Origin: Fistulifera solaris
Taxonomy: Eukaryota; Bacillariophyta; Bacillariophyceae; Naviculales; Stauroneidaceae
NCBI GenBank assembly: GCA_030295235.1
Contig: AP026131.1
Coordinates: 248,001-312,000 of the forward strand
Direction: 5' to 3'
Length of the DNA stretch: 64,000 nt
Shown: in pieces, positions 10,537-22,628 of the stretch
How the letters are laid out: every line of letters starts with the position of its first letter
Position numbering within the stretch: the first letter of the stretch is position 1
Notes under the pieces: generated by a model
The model's database searches: none
Told to the model about the DNA's origin: nothing
The model's input: only the letters and a program-made list of their open reading frames with translations
Made by a program: the position numbers and the translations under genes

Positions 10537-11963
10537 ATGATCTCAATGCTCATGATTCTAAATCATAAGGGAGACATTATGATCTCCCGTCAATATCGGT
10601 AAGGCTCTGCTATCTTTATTGTATTTTCATACTCTTGAACGCCGCAATCTCAAACTAGCGTCGTCGATTTGTAGAGATGACGTCGGGAGAGCAGCAGCGG
10701 ATTCATTCCGTCTTCAGGTACGTTCAACGCAAACACACTCTCTCTTTTTCCTTTTGAAATCCTCACGAGCGATTTCGTCTCCTGCAAAAGGTCGTCGCCG
10801 CGAAAGAAACAGGCACCGATGCTCCCATCAAACGCATTGAAAACTGCTCTTTTCTTTATACACGGCACTTGAACATGTATTTTGTCGCCATGACAAGATC
10901 GAATGTCAATCCAGCACTCGTCTTTGAATATCTCTTTCAATTGGTCAAGATATTGAAAGCTTATTTGGGTGAAGAGTTTGATGAGAATGCGATGCGAAAC
11001 AACATGACGCTCATTTATGAACTCATGGACGAGACCATGGATTTCGGGTACCCCCAAAACTGTGCCGTGGATGTGCTGCGATTGTATATCAACTTGGGGA
11101 ATGTCAAACCACAAGACGAGCCAGAGCCCAGTCAGTTGACGAGTCAAATTACTGGCGCGATTGACTGGCGACGCGAAGGCATTCGTCACAAAAAGAACGA
11201 GGTGTACATTGATGTTCTCGAATCTGTGAATCTTCTCTTGTCGTCTACCGGAAGTGTGTTGCGCAATGAAGTGCAGGGTGCGGTGCAAATGAATACCAAG
11301 TTGACAGGTATGCCAGAATGCAAGTTTGGGCTCAATGATAAGCTTGTCATTGACAAAGACAAGGGTGATGGGAAACAGACGGTGGAAATTGATGACTGTA
11401 CGTTCCACCGGTGCGTGCGATTGGGAAAATTCGACGCTGACCGAACCATCACTTTCATTCCGCCGGACGGAGAGTTCGAGTTGATGCATTATCGAGTAAC
11501 GGACAATATCAATCTACCCTTCCGTGTCATCCCCGCAGTTCAAGAAGAGAACAATATGACAAAAGTATCGATCAATGTCAAAGTGATTGCCAGTTTCTCG
11601 GATCAGCTCTTTGCGACGCACGTTGTGATCAAAATACCGGTACCGAAGAATACGTCTAAGGCGAAAATCAAAAACTCTTTTGGTCGTGCCAAGTATGAGC
11701 CCGAACAGAACGCCATCGTTTGGCGTGTCAAGCGCTTTGCGGGAAAGGCGGAATGCATCATCACGGCAGATGTTGACCTCATGCCCATGACGCGTCCCAA
11801 GCCATGGAGTCGGCCTCCCATCCAATTGGAGTTTCAAGTTCCCATGTTTACTGCCAGTGGAGTGCACGTAAGGTTTCTTCGTGTTTACGACAAATCAGGT
11901 TACCACACCAATCGATGGGTCCGCTACATTACCAAGGCGGGCAACTATCAAATTCGAATTTAG
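10537..11963 (+). CDS. AP2M: AP-2 complex subunit mu
   Basis: Spliced model: 10537-10598, 10675-10717, 10791-11963, giving 425 residues (family about 435). Introns of 76 and 73 nt fit in phase 2 and phase 0. Exon 1 starts MISMLMILNHKGDIMISRQY, exactly the start of mu adaptins, and joins to RDDVGRAAADSFRLQ and then VVAAKETGTDAPIKRIE. The N-terminal longin-like domain continues with NPALVFEYLFQLVKILKAY and MDFGYPQN. The C-terminal mu homology domain, which binds Yxx-phi sorting signals, has WRREGIRHKKNEVYIDV, FIPPDGEFELMHYR, PPIQLEFQVPMF and the end WVRYITKAGNYQIRI. AP-2 rather than AP-1 is inferred from overall likeness to plant AP-2 mu. It acts in clathrin-mediated endocytosis. Confidence 0.93.
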
Positions 11964-12028
11964 TTTGTGTTGATCGTAAAATAAATTTACTTATTATAAT
12001 TTGTTTTTAATACCATTTCATTTTTCGC

Positions 12029-13622
12029 TCAACGCTTCTTTGACGGCCGTCGTCGATAGGAACTTGATTTTGAAGAACTACTACTGCGGCTGCTGGAAGA
12101 AGCGCTGCGCCGCCGTCTGCTGGAACGAGAAGGACGACGGTCGGATGATGACGACGACGAGAACGATCTGGATCGGCTCCGTGTGGCCCTGCTGTCATCC
12201 GTATCCCGACGCCGATTGATTGTGCGACCTTCGGGTCGTTTTGACCGTGGTGAAAGGCTCCGACTTGGAGATCTTGACCTCGATACAGAACGGTTTCTAT
12301 CTGTTTCGCGACGGCTTTCGTTCGATGACACACTTCGACTTCGCTGACGAGACAACCGTTCTGGGCGTCTTTCACGTCCCGAGTCTTCAGAATTCGACGA
12401 CTGACTGCTCGCAGAAGATCGATTTCTCGGAGAAACCGATCGGTTTCGCCTTGGTGATGGCGATTGGCGACGACGCCCTTGTCGTTCCTTAAAATGCCGA
12501 GAATCGGGGCTGCGACTTCCCGGTGACCGCGAAACAGAACGACTTCGATCCGAGTCGCGACGACTCTTATCGGAGGAACTACTTCGACTTCGTGTGCGAG
12601 ACAGTGACTCTTGGCGATTTCCTCTTCCGGTCTTTTCATTACCCGAGGATCGGCTTCTCGCAGGAGAGTCTCTCGTCGGCGAAGGACTTCTGCGACGAAT
12701 TCCTTTTCGTTTGCTAGAGGATGATGCCGACCTACTCCGTCGGCTTCTTGATGAAAAAAGACGATGATCGGCTCGATGATCCGCTCGACGAGCTACTACC
12801 CGATGACGAACTATCACGACGACGACTCCTTCGTCGTCTTCTGCTTCTTCCCCGACTTCTCGAGGAGGATGACGAGGAAGAATAAGATGACGACGACGAT
12901 GACGACGAAGATGCTGAACTGGAACTTGTCGAGCTATCTCGTCTCTTCTTTTGCCGTTCTTTCTTGGGCTTTTCTTTGTGAAGCGCCGGATTGTCTTCCA
13001 CCGCTTTGCCTTCTTTGCGCTGACGACTGAATGCTTGCCCTGCCACATAATTCTTCGTATCGATACCAAAGGCAGCAGCCAAACGATCCTCAGGACCGCT
13101 TTTTGAGTTGTTGGGACAGTCTCTGGCCAAGTGACCGGGGGTTCCGCATTTGTAACATGCTTTCGATCGCATATGATTCCCTGTATTTGCGGCGACCAGC
13201 GCCGGCTCCAGTTCTCCTTCCTCCATTTCAGGTTGTTGAAGCCTTTTGACTCGCAACTCCTCTTCTTGTTGCTGTTGTTTTTCTTTTTTCTGTTTTTCTT
13301 CCTCCCAACCTTGCAAAGTAGCCCGCCGTTGCTCCGCAATACGTTCTTCAATATCTTGTTCCGTCCATTTTCCTTCTTCTTCGAGTTCCTCTCGCAAAAT
13401 CAATAAATCATTCTCTAACTTTCGCAATTTCTCATGATGCTGCAATTCCGAGTTAGGCTTCTTTTGCTGTTGTCGATCAAAAGGTCGTCGCGGTTGATTT
13501 TGCTGCCGATTTTGTTCGAGACGACGCCGTTGTTGCGCCGCTCGCACATGACTTTGATTCGTTTGCACGTATCCGGATGTGGCGGACCCACGAACGGAAG
13601 AAAGGCCGATCCCGTTGTACAT
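12029..13622 (-). CDS. CWC21/SRRM2-like SR-rich splicing protein
   Basis: The protein begins MYNGIGLSSVRGSATSGYVQ, the conserved start of the CWC21/SRRM2 family, which contacts the spliceosome catalytic core. A cwf21-type helical stretch follows (LREELEEEGKWTEQDIEER), then a CCHC zinc knuckle (CYKCGTPGHLARDC) and a long Arg/Ser-rich tail. The first frame stops at 12732; another frame continues the RS tail for about 240 residues to 12029, beginning SSRSRRSRSASSSSKRKG. The switch is at the A6 run 12754-12759, so I read this as one gene of about 531 residues with a one-base discrepancy. If the break is real, the shorter form would lose half of the RS domain. Nuclear. Confidence 0.85.
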
Positions 13623-14406
13623 ACTGTTATTTCTTGTTGCTGCTTATCTTACGGGCGGGGTATATTATGGTGTGCGAGCCTGAATTATTTTAACGGAGTG
13701 GTCATTCAATCGCATCGCGTTTTTTTTTTTGCGGTGGTGGCTGTGCCGTGTCACGCATTGCGTGCACGCAAATAATAAAGACAATTGTCACACCGCGTAA
13801 TCGCATGTGGTTCAAAGTGTATGCGACCTTTTTCACGACTCCATTGCCCTCTTTAATCACGAATGGTTTTCGGCTCTTTGACACGAAGTTCCGCTGCAAA
13901 AATAGCAGCAACCCTGTTAAGATCAAAACATATTGTCGTAGTTAAAGACGTTCCTTAGGTGTACGTTACTCAGCGTTTCATTCCTCGATTTTTTACGTAG
14001 CAATAGGATCGAAACCGTTCGCAAGTTACTTTACTATAGCCTCAAAGTGTAAGTTTAGGAGACCAAGAGATGGAATTCTGGACCAGGTGTATTTTATTCA
14101 TACAGAAAATCTGGGTTGCTACCGCTGTGCTGCAAGCGGAACGTCAACCCAATGCTGTCGTACCGATACTATGAATATAGGTTAAAGAGTTGTTTACGCC
14201 ATCCAGACTACTTCTTGTGAGATAGTTAAAAGCACACCATCATTGGGAAAATAAATAGCACCGTTGACAAAAAGACCTCGTCGTCGTCTTCACAACCATA
14301 ATAATTACAACATCATCATTGCTAATTGCTACCATTATCGTAGTTCTTCCTCTGATTCTTCCTATTACATACAAAACGGAACAGGTTGCTCAACGCTGTA
14401 CGAAAG
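13623..14406. other. divergent intergenic region
   Basis: Between the SR-protein gene and the TauE gene. No supported gene. At 14033-14062 the reverse strand reads TTACACTTTGAGGCTATAGT, which resembles the tail half of the hairpin element seen elsewhere, without a clear stem. A long T run lies at about 13718. Confidence 0.5.
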
Positions 14407-16474
14407 ATGCGACAAAACACGTATCAAGCGCGATCGAAGCTCGTCTTAAAAACAGCCCGCCCATGGATGCTGCTGGCCACGGTATCCGTGTTGCTCGCGG
14501 GTGTTTCTGTCGTTCCGTCCACCCAATCGTCGCGAAGACGAAGACTGGATGAGTGGGACTGGAGTTTCTTGTCAGAATCGGAGCAACAGCAAAAGAATCT
14601 CCCAGCAAAGCAGCAAATGACAGAGACGATGACTGGAATTTTATAGAGGAAAATCCGAGGAACGAAGTATCTCCATCCAACAATTTAACCGATGACTGGG
14701 ATACACCGAATACACCCGCAAAGGCCATTACGACGGATGATGACGACGATTGGAATGTTGTGACGGAAAGTAGCACCAGCAACTCCGCAAATCAACAACC
14801 AGCAGCACTCGGCGAAGATGAATGGGGATTTGCGGAGATAACGCAGTCTACTTCACGCGAGAAACAGACATCTGGAGAAGTGGAAGTCAATGACGACGAC
14901 TGGAATATTGTGGGACAGGAGAAAGCTCCTTCACCACCCATCGTGACTCAAACAGTTACTAGGCCGAAAGGAATTACGGACGACGATGAAGGCGAATGGT
15001 TTTTAATAAATGACGCCACTCAAAAGTCCTACAATACGAAACCGTCATCGGAACACGCACATAGCAGCAATAGTCACAAGCATCATCATTCCGTGTTCAC
15101 AGAAGAGCACAAGGACTTGTTTCCGTTCAACTGGGCCGACTTTTGGGGCTTTGCCTTGGCAACAATAGGATTACTCTTGGCTGCCGGCGGTGGCATTGGT
15201 GGTGGAGGTATACTGGTCCCAATCTACTGTCTAGTTCTTGATTTCAGTCCGAAGCATGCGATTCCTTTATCTAATATTACGGTTTTGGGAGGTGCATTGG
15301 CAAACACAATTCTAAATGCATCGAAGCGTCATCCGACGGCAGATCGACCACTGATCGATTGGGATATGATTTTAGTGATGGAACCTTTGACGATAGCCGG
15401 AGCTTTGATGGGTGCACTGATCAACAAAGTTCTTCCGGAACTACTCTTGGCGGTTCTCCTTGTGCTGCTGCTGGCAATAACTGCGCAGAATACACTGTCT
15501 AAAAGCCATTCAGTTGTATCGGAAAGAAACGGCCCAAATGAATCATGAGTCTGAGCTTACCAAACTGGTGGAAGACCAGCAGCGCAATGACGACGACGGG
15601 GATGAAGAAGTTGATGACGAGAACAAGGACGCAAAAGGTGATGAACCGGACGAATCTCAGATGGTCACAGTCATGTCAAAGGAACACGAAGAACTACAAG
15701 CTATATTGGAGTACGAACGTCACCATTCTCAACACAACATTATACTTCTGGTGGTCATGTTCATTGTCGTATTGATCATCAACGTGTCGAAGGGTGGAGG
15801 TGCTTTCAAATCACCACTGGGCATCACCTGTGGCTCGTCGGCGTTCTGGATGTCAAACTTTCTTTTGCTAGCGTGGATTCTCGCGATTTCAATACATGCT
15901 CGCGTCGTCCTACTGCACAAATATGAGCGGAAAGCGGCCTGTAATTATGTTTACCAGCCGGGTGATATCGTATGGGACGAGCGCGCCACAGTCGTTTATC
16001 CAATCATTTGTACGTTTGCCGGTTTCTTTGCTGGAATGTTTGGGGTTGGTAAGTCCATGAAATATTTGTTAAGATTTCTTTCGATCGACTTTACTAACCA
16101 ATGCGACCTTAGGCGGAGGAATTGTCAAAGGGCCGCTCATGCTTGCCATGGGGATACACCCGGCTGTCAGCTCTGCAAGTACCGCCTGCATGATCCTTTT
16201 TACTTCATTTACAGCGACAACGTCTTTCGTCGTGTTCGGCTTGCTTGTGTATGACTATGCTATCATTTGTTTCGTTATCGGGTTCCTTGCGACTCTCGTT
16301 GGTCAAATTGCTTTGACTTATGTCATGAAACGAGCAGGACGCAATTCATACATCGCCTTCTCCATCGGAGGCGTGGTGCTGATATCCGCTATACTCATGA
16401 CCATCCAGTCACTGCTTAGTATCGCTGAGGGTGAAAAGCACCATGCAGGGGGCATTTGCGGCAAGGGCGATTAG
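14407..16474 (+). CDS. TauE/SafE-family membrane transporter with acidic W-rich N-terminal region
   Basis: Model: 14407-16048 and 16113-16474 (64-nt intron, phase 1), about 667 residues. It needs two frame corrections, at the AAAA runs 14591-14594 and 15501-15504. An N-terminal hydrophobic span (WMLLATVSVLLAG) is followed by about 180 acidic residues with repeated D/E-D/E-W motifs (DDDWNFIEE, DDDWNVVTE, DDDWNIVGQ). The TauE halves then follow: LLLAAGGGIGGGGILVPIY with SPKHAIPLSN, and after an acidic linker FAGMFGVGGGIVKGPLML with GIHPAVSSASTACM; these glycine-rich repeats define the family. Members are proposed anion (sulfite, sulfoacetate) exporters. The protein-level fit across both corrections (TLSKAIQLYRKETAQM) supports one gene. 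Confidence 0.85.
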
Positions 16475-16890
16475 GTAATTGAAAGACGAAGTAAGAATGG
16501 ATCCATTTGCACATGTCAAACGAGTAGAATACGTTTCCTTTTGGATCCATTTATACGTTAATTTTGATGAATGAAGAAAAGTATAGACTCGGTAAATCAG
16601 TGCTAGCTTGCTCTTCTTCGCATTCTGGCTCACTAGAGCTTAAGATCACAACGAAACCTTACCTGTTAGTTAGCGTTCTTGAAAAGCTAGCAAACCGTTA
16701 AGACATTGACGATGTCATTTTACTATAAAGGTGAAGTACACACCAAAACTTCAAAAAAAACGGTGGAAGGTTGAAGTGAGCTTTTTTTTGATGCCATCAC
16801 AAAACGGAACGGATTTTCAATTTCTGCCATTGGCCATTGCGGACAACTGATCATCTTTGACCGGTCTTGCTGTCACTTTATTGAATCATT
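16475..16890. other. intergenic region, nothing recognised
   Basis: AT-rich spacer between two genes on the same strand. No repeat or small gene could be supported. Confidence 0.5.
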
Positions 16891-17914
16891 ATGCAAATAA
16901 AACTCAGTTTAGTTTGTGCGGCCATCATAGTCTCGAACGCGCAGGCGTTTAGCGGTGTACTTTTTCAGAAAGCCCCGACGCTTCAGCGCACAGCCCCGTC
17001 AAAGAAAGACGGGGTTGACATTCAGCTTCCGGATTTCGAGGAGCTTTTCAACCGTATCAGTCAAGTTTCTCCATTAGCTCGCCGTGTCATAGAATCTCAT
17101 AATGCTATTTCCAATAGCCATGAAGTCTTCGATGGTAAGCTTGAATTCCGTGTAAAAATGTTGATCCAACGTCGACAAACGTCTCACGCTATGTGTCACA
17201 GCTAATGATTTGCAATGGTCAACAATCGAATCACATCCGCGTCGTTTAGTCAATCATATAGAAAAGATAGACAATTTTGATGGAAAAGGTGCGCCAATTC
17301 TTCGTTTTCGGTCATCCATGGAGGGTCCGTGCGTCGGGGAATATTTTGCCGATTTCATCATGACGTTAGACCGTCGAGCGTTGTGGGATCCCCAAATCGA
17401 TGAAGTGTATGAAATCTATCCTATCCATGATTTAGATGCTGCGAACATCGCCATGAATTTTGGAAGATATGGTGATTGCTCGCGACTTGGAATTGGGTAT
17501 TGTCGGACAAAAGCGAATATTGTTTCTGCTCGCGAGCAGCTTACACTGTGCGGTATCCAGGATTTCGAGGACGGCTCATGCATCATTTGGGGGACTGAGA
17601 TGGAAGACTGGCACGATCATATGCTACCTCCAGGAAAGCGGGTGACGAGAGCTAAATCGCATATATTCTCCACGACATTGACTCCAACAGGTGCGAACAG
17701 CTTCGATGTCGAATACGTTCTTCAGCTGAACATTGGAGGGAAGATTCCTAGCTGGATGACGGCGCCCATTGTGACTGATACGGTGAAAAGCTTGTTCAAA
17801 ACGGCTGACCAGTACTTTCGTGGAAAAGACGGTCACCTCGCCGACTTCATAAAGCAAAAACAAATGGAAAGCGACAGTCTGATCAAACGCCATAGTTTAC
17901 TAATGACACCATAA
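16891..17914 (+). CDS. START-domain-like lipid-binding protein, paralogue A
   Basis: Exons 16891-17134 and 17202-17914 (67-nt intron, phase 1), 318 residues. A signal-peptide-like start (MQIKLSLVCAAIIVSNAQAF) with AF at the predicted cut suggests the diatom plastid route. The C-terminal part has the START-like pattern PPGKRVTRAKSHIFS, NSFDVEYVLQLNIGGKIPSW and TDTVKSLFKTA. START domains bind lipids or sterols in a helix-grip pocket. It is clearly paralogous to the gene at 23090: they share PDFEELFxRI, PLARxxI, MEGPCVGEYF/LEGPCIGEFF and an intron at the same place and phase. The family assignment rests on pattern, so 'START-like' is safer than a named member. Confidence 0.8.
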
Positions 17915-18265
17915 AAACTAAGCTATCATGCTATGAAACAGCATCCAACATCGTTAATAATGCAACGGAGGAACTGATACAATTCCAAAACCGAATAATC
18001 ATTTTTTCCGGAGAAATGCGAACTACTAGTGCCTCGTTATTTTTTCAGCCCACCACTGATCAGCCCATAGAGGCTATAAATTTGCTACACTAAAACCTAT
18101 ACTGCGGAGTTTTTTGACCCCCCTGCCGAACAGCTTTTGTACATTATAGATATATAGTGCTCAGTTTTTATTTTAAAATCAAGTACAATAAAATGCATTG
18201 TAAATATGATTAAATGTCTTTCAGGCACTGATGAAGTTCTTCACACCGGCGCAAAATTTTGACAT

Positions 18266-18652
18266 TACGCATCATCGTCTCCCACGATTTCTGCCATGAG
18301 CTGAAAGTCTTGAGACAAGCCGTAGTCAACGCTGCTGTCATCGCTGTCATTGCTATCACTGCGGTCGACATGTGCGGCGTTGTCGTCGGCACTTTCCAAA
18401 GAATCTGGCTGCGCGGAATCAGCATCTTCTGCGTCTTGTTCGGTCGCAGTATCTTCGGGCGTCGTCGAGAGCTGGCTGTGCTTCTTCGTCAGAAGAAGCA
18501 GTTAGATCAATGACGACTCCACGATCTGTAGGAACGTTGTTACGAATACGTCCTGGGACAACTACAATGTTCCACTGATCACCCGCGAGACGAGTGAGGA
18601 CAAAAATATCCCCATGGATAGGAGAGGAAACAAACTCCTCGATATTAGCCAA
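18266..18652 (-). CDS. acidic ORF inside the transposon, unknown
   Basis: Starts MANIEEFVSSPIHGDIFVLT and reads through GRIRNNVPTDRGVVIDLTAS; after a frame change near 18470 it continues as an Asp/Ser-rich tail (DRSDSNDSDDSSVDYGL) ending at about 18266. It lies downstream of the transposase on the same strand and within the inverted repeats. It may be an accessory ORF of the element or a captured host fragment. No family recognised. Confidence 0.35.
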
Positions 18653-19120
18653 AACGCATCAACATGGTTCACGTGGAGTTTGAGATTTGACGTGTGTTTT
18701 TTGTGAGCCTGATCTTCGTGTCTCCTATTTTCAGGTGAAAGTTGAGGCGGTAAGTTGTCGAATTAAAAACGTTCTGGTGGGTAATGCGGAAGCGGCTTAA
18801 GTATGTCGTTGACTGCCACGCATTCGACGAACATGGGATCCAACGGTTCCTTCTTAATACAGCTTCGCCAATCGTGGGAATGCAAAGTAGCTGGCTGCCG
18901 TGGGACTCGGCAGGTTCTTTGCAGAGTTCCAGAATCGTGAAATTATCAACTCTTGACCTCACTCGACAACATACAGCTCTATTCATTTTGTGACCATGGC
19001 TGTTAGCAACGAGTTCGTGGTGCATTTAAGCTCAGCGAGGACGCGCTGATGAAAGGGGAGTAGACTACAATATTGTATTCTTCGCACTAGTTACTGTGGG
19101 CAACAGAACGATTTCAGTTT

Positions 19121-19411
19121 ATGAGAGAGACAATTACTTGGAAGCTCGAGGACGCTGGTGCTCCTGCTAAGCCGGCACTTCAGATCCATTTCTCGGACAT
19201 TACCGTGCTCAAAGCAAAGGAACGGATTGAAGTGAGCATGGTAATCATGTCGGAAGCAGGATTCGAATCTATGGCACGTTTGATCGGGGGTCATAAGGAG
19301 CGCATCACCTTCAAATTGGACAGTGCCATCTTCACCCAATTTATGGCTCATCTGGAGTCGATCGAAAGCATTCGCGGAAAGGTAGTCCGTCACGGAACAC
19401 GACTTGCTTAG
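19121..19411 (+). CDS. short coding-like ORF opposite to the transposase
   Basis: 96 residues beginning MRETITWKLEDAGAPAKPAL and containing DITVLKAKERIEVSMVIMS and GGHKERITFKLDSAIF. The composition looks like real protein (alternating strands and helices, few rare residues), but no family is recognised and the upstream part is unclear. It lies between the transposase end and the acidic ORF, inside the inverted repeats, so it could be cargo of the element or the remains of a host gene. Confidence 0.3.
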   Translation: MRETITWKLEDAGAPAKPALQIHFSDITVLKAKERIEVSMVIMSEAGFESMARLIGGHKERITFKLDSAIFTQFMAHLESIESIRGKVVRHGTRLA

Positions 19412-19492
19412 TTAATCACTACTCATTAGGAAACGTACTATAGGATGAAACTATGCTTCCTAATCAATGTATTATTTCATGTATTACCTAAC

Positions 19493-22227
19493 TTACTTAG
19501 AAACTAGATTCATTTCCGCCAATCCTTTCGCAAAAGCAGCTACCTTAAACTCCTTGTTCTCGCCGAAGCTCTTTGACATGGTGCGTGATTGCACGGAAGG
19601 CGTCGATGGCGGTCATGCCAATCAAGGTACAGTTATTTCGAAACCAAGGATTTTGTGTCAGCCAATACTTTTCCAACCCCAAGCGATGCTGATGACAGTG
19701 ATTGTGAGAGTCGATTGCATCGGAGTCTGCAAAGTACTCGGAAAGGACAGCAGGACGCTTGATGCGGCGCTCTTTTACATTACCGTACGTGTCATTGAAT
19801 CTCGCTACGTATGGCTTTGGGCCAGGTGAAGTTTGACCTGCATTCCTCGTCATGACAAAACAAAGGGTGGTCTTCGAATTGAACTTGTAACCCACTGCAA
19901 CTAATTGGATATTTGTCTCTGGCGTGCAGCATTGCATCACGAGATGAGACCCACTGGGGTAATGCTTCATCCGGGATCGGAGCTCTTTCTTGGGAAAGCG
20001 ACCACTATTCGCCCTTGACCGACCCAATGAACTCGTGACCGTTCGGGTTCTCACCTCGACTTCTGTCTATCTTGTAGTTGCCGTTGCCATCAGGCCATAG
20101 AAGCTTGACACATTCAGCAGTTTTGGAACTGCCGAACCATGAATTGCCAGTCGCGAAGGTAGCGACGACCTTGGTCCAAAGCAGCACTCCTTTCTCCGTG
20201 AGATCCCGCACCGCAGTAGACAGACCCTAAAATGAGTCTTATGGCGCAGGCTGCATTTGTTCTGATCAATTGCGAGAACTCGGCTTTTCGCATGGGCTCT
20301 TTACCGCGCTGCACTTCCTGAAACAAAATCATCTTCGTCTTGGGACAAATCGCGTTCTGTAAAAGTGTGTGAGTCAATTATAAACAGGTCTTCCAATTTA
20401 AGCATATCACTAACCTTGTACTCAACACCAAGCGGCTTAGGCTTTCGTGAAGATGAATTGCAAATGCGGTAGCGAGGAGGTCTTTGTAGTGCGGGGCTTA
20501 AACGGACTCATTGATTCATCCAAAACGATTTTCGAACTGCTGGCAACAGTTCTTTTGCGATTCTCGTTGTAGCCGTTAAGAAGACCCAAAATGGGATGCC
20601 ATGGATCATCAGTTTGCTCGTTATCGTAGAAAGCATAGCAAACATTCGCTGAAATTGTAAAGAACCGCGACTTGCTCATGAACCCAAGGCCCTCTGTGCC
20701 AAAGTTGATTGTGGAGAACATGAAATCAAGATCACTTTGCTCGAACAACTTTGCCCCACCTTTCTGACAAGGGCATGCGGCAAAGATGATGCCCCAAAAG
20801 ACCCACCATTCCTTGCAAGTCAGCAAGCGCACTTTCTCTTTATGCTCGCCGAGATACGGCGTTCAGACTCTCTAGTTGCTTTCGCCAGTCACCTGTGAAT
20901 GACCGTGTCAGGTAATTGTGCACTATGTGATCAAGCCAACGACATTGTAATCTTACCTGGCCACAGATGCTGCAGGAGCCTGAGGAACGGGAAATCGTAG
21001 CTCTTAGTTTTGGTGTCGAGCTTCTCTTTTTTAAAGGCGGAAAAATCAAAGTCAAGCACACCAGATTGCCGAAATGGCAAGACTGGATTGATGGGATAGA
21101 CGTCGTCGGTGTAGACCCATTCGAAGACACGTTCGTCTTTGATCAAGATTAGCTCTGTCGACTTCACAAATTTCACTGCTTCGTCTTCGTGATTGAACCT
21201 CCCAGCATACTGTAGTCGTGCTCTTCATCCCTATTGTCAGCAACGACAAAACCGATTCGTCTCGGAGCTCTGCGCTGCTGAACTTGACTTCCAACATCAA
21301 TTCCTTGGTTCCTTGGGGGCTTACATTTAAATGGTACCCATCTTGATCAAAGCAGCTTTCTCCAATTCGACGCTCCCACTTCGGCTCTGTGCTTTTCATC
21401 GCCCTTGAGCTCTTCGATCATCGCTCTGTAGTTCAAATCCATATCTCCATCTTCATCGTCGTCATCGCCGTTGTCTCTCGGACGGTACACTCCAAGATCC
21501 TCCTCAAATTCAAGATCTGGATCGCCTTCCTCTTCGGATTCATCGTCACTAAGATCTTCGTACTCGCTGCCAGACGACTTCGTCATCGTTGGCTGCCGCT
21601 CCATTCGCGACATTTTGATCCTGCCCAATCACGCCCATCCGACAACTCATCTGAATTCTGCGATTCTGTCTCACTGAAGCCGCCATCATCACCGTCTTCA
21701 TCTCCGTCATCCAAGCCCAAGCCCGCCTTTGCCGATGTTGTGCTGGAACCATTTCCATTTTCATTTGACTCTAAGGAAGGTGCAGACTTCGTCATTGAGG
21801 GTCAAGAGAAGAGGTTGGTCTGCTTCTTCTGGTTCAGCCTCCGCGTCGTAGTCTTCCACCATAGGATGATGCTCTTGATCTCTGACCCTTTTTAGCCCAG
21901 TCGATGCAACTTCAGATCGAATGCCATTTGTCTTGCCGGACGGATCAACAAACTCAATGATCCATTTGTGCTTTTTCGTGGAATCAATAATGACAACCGG
22001 GTGGAGGATTATGCTTTCTTCTCAAGAAGCAAGGGTAGCCTTTCCCAAATGCTTCTTCCAACGCTGAACGAGGTAACTTCTTCATGATGACTTCTCCGTT
22101 CAATGACAGTGGCAAGCAAATGCGTTTCGCAAAACCCAACGAAATTATGGCCAGTGCACGGCATGCATTTGCAAGCTCGACAACTCATCTTCGCTCCAAT
22201 AAGATGTTCAAGCACCATTGTTGCCAT
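19493..22227 (-). CDS. piggyBac-type transposase, several frames
   Basis: DDE-type transposase of the piggyBac (DDE_Tnp_1_7) family, which cuts and pastes at TTAA. Coding is spread over several frames: a possible N-terminal Cys-rich piece at 22009-22227 (CRACKCMPCTGH), acidic pieces at 21347-21795, then 20931-21176, 20437-20832, about 20005-20377 and 19545-20054, with the end ENKEFKVAAFAKGLAEMNL in another frame to about 19493. A GT-AG intron is likely near 20357-20413, before the PKTKMILFQEV block. The other frame changes are single-base and mostly at short runs, like those in host genes here, so the element may be less damaged than it looks. It is still not open in this sequence. Confidence 0.75.
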
Positions 22228-22628
22228 GTGTAAATCTAAACAAGTTCACTCAGAGGTTGTATTGATAGAAAGACCGTTGGCGTCCGAAGTTTCTTCATGT
22301 TTCTTGTTGTCGAAGTTTCATTCGAGTCGACCGCCCGAGCTATTTCGAGTCGAACGGAAAATGAAAATAAGAAAACGGTCATGTTTGTGATCTCACGTTG
22401 AAAAATGCGACGTTAAGTACTGGGCTGATTAATTAGCCCTCGTGGTCTGTTGACCGGTATTTTTAGCCCGTTGGGGTGAAAATAGTACTGAGAACGACGG
22501 TTAGCCCCGTTAGACCGTTGTGTACTATAAAAATAACAAGGCACTAGGTAAGGGTTGTTTATTAACCTTAGTGTTGATTTCTATCGGTATCCGCCGGAAA
22601 CTATAGACTAGCTAAAAGAGCTTTCCTG

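Larger units (their letters stand above)
18026..22547 (-). mobile_element. piggyBac-like DNA transposon
   Basis: Candidate terminal inverted repeats CTAGTGCCTCGTTATTTTT (18026-18044) and its reverse complement with one mismatch (22529-22547); AGCCC motifs recur just inside both ends. The minus strand encodes a piggyBac-type transposase between about 19493 and 22227: an acidic N-terminal region, then DPWHPILGLLNGYNENRKRT, VLDESMSPFKPRTTKT, PKTKMILFQEVQRGKEPM, GNSWFGSSKTAECV, and a C-terminal region with NDTYGNVKERRIKRPAV. A TTAA target duplication would be expected; TTAA occurs at 17954 and 22562, some way outside the repeats, so the exact ends are unproven. The element separates the two START paralogues. 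Confidence 0.75.

Noticed and set aside
10650-11489. 279-codon ORF on the minus strand across AP-2 mu
   Set aside because: Antisense shadow of a well-supported AP-2 mu gene.
12007-12639. Third-frame ORF in the SR-protein tail
   Set aside because: Its Arg/Val/Ile-rich text is the shadow of the RS repeat read in another frame.
17954-22565. TTAA sites as the exact piggyBac target duplication
   Set aside because: They lie outside the matching inverted repeats by 40-70 bp on the left and about 15 bp on the right, and the sequence just inside them matches only weakly.
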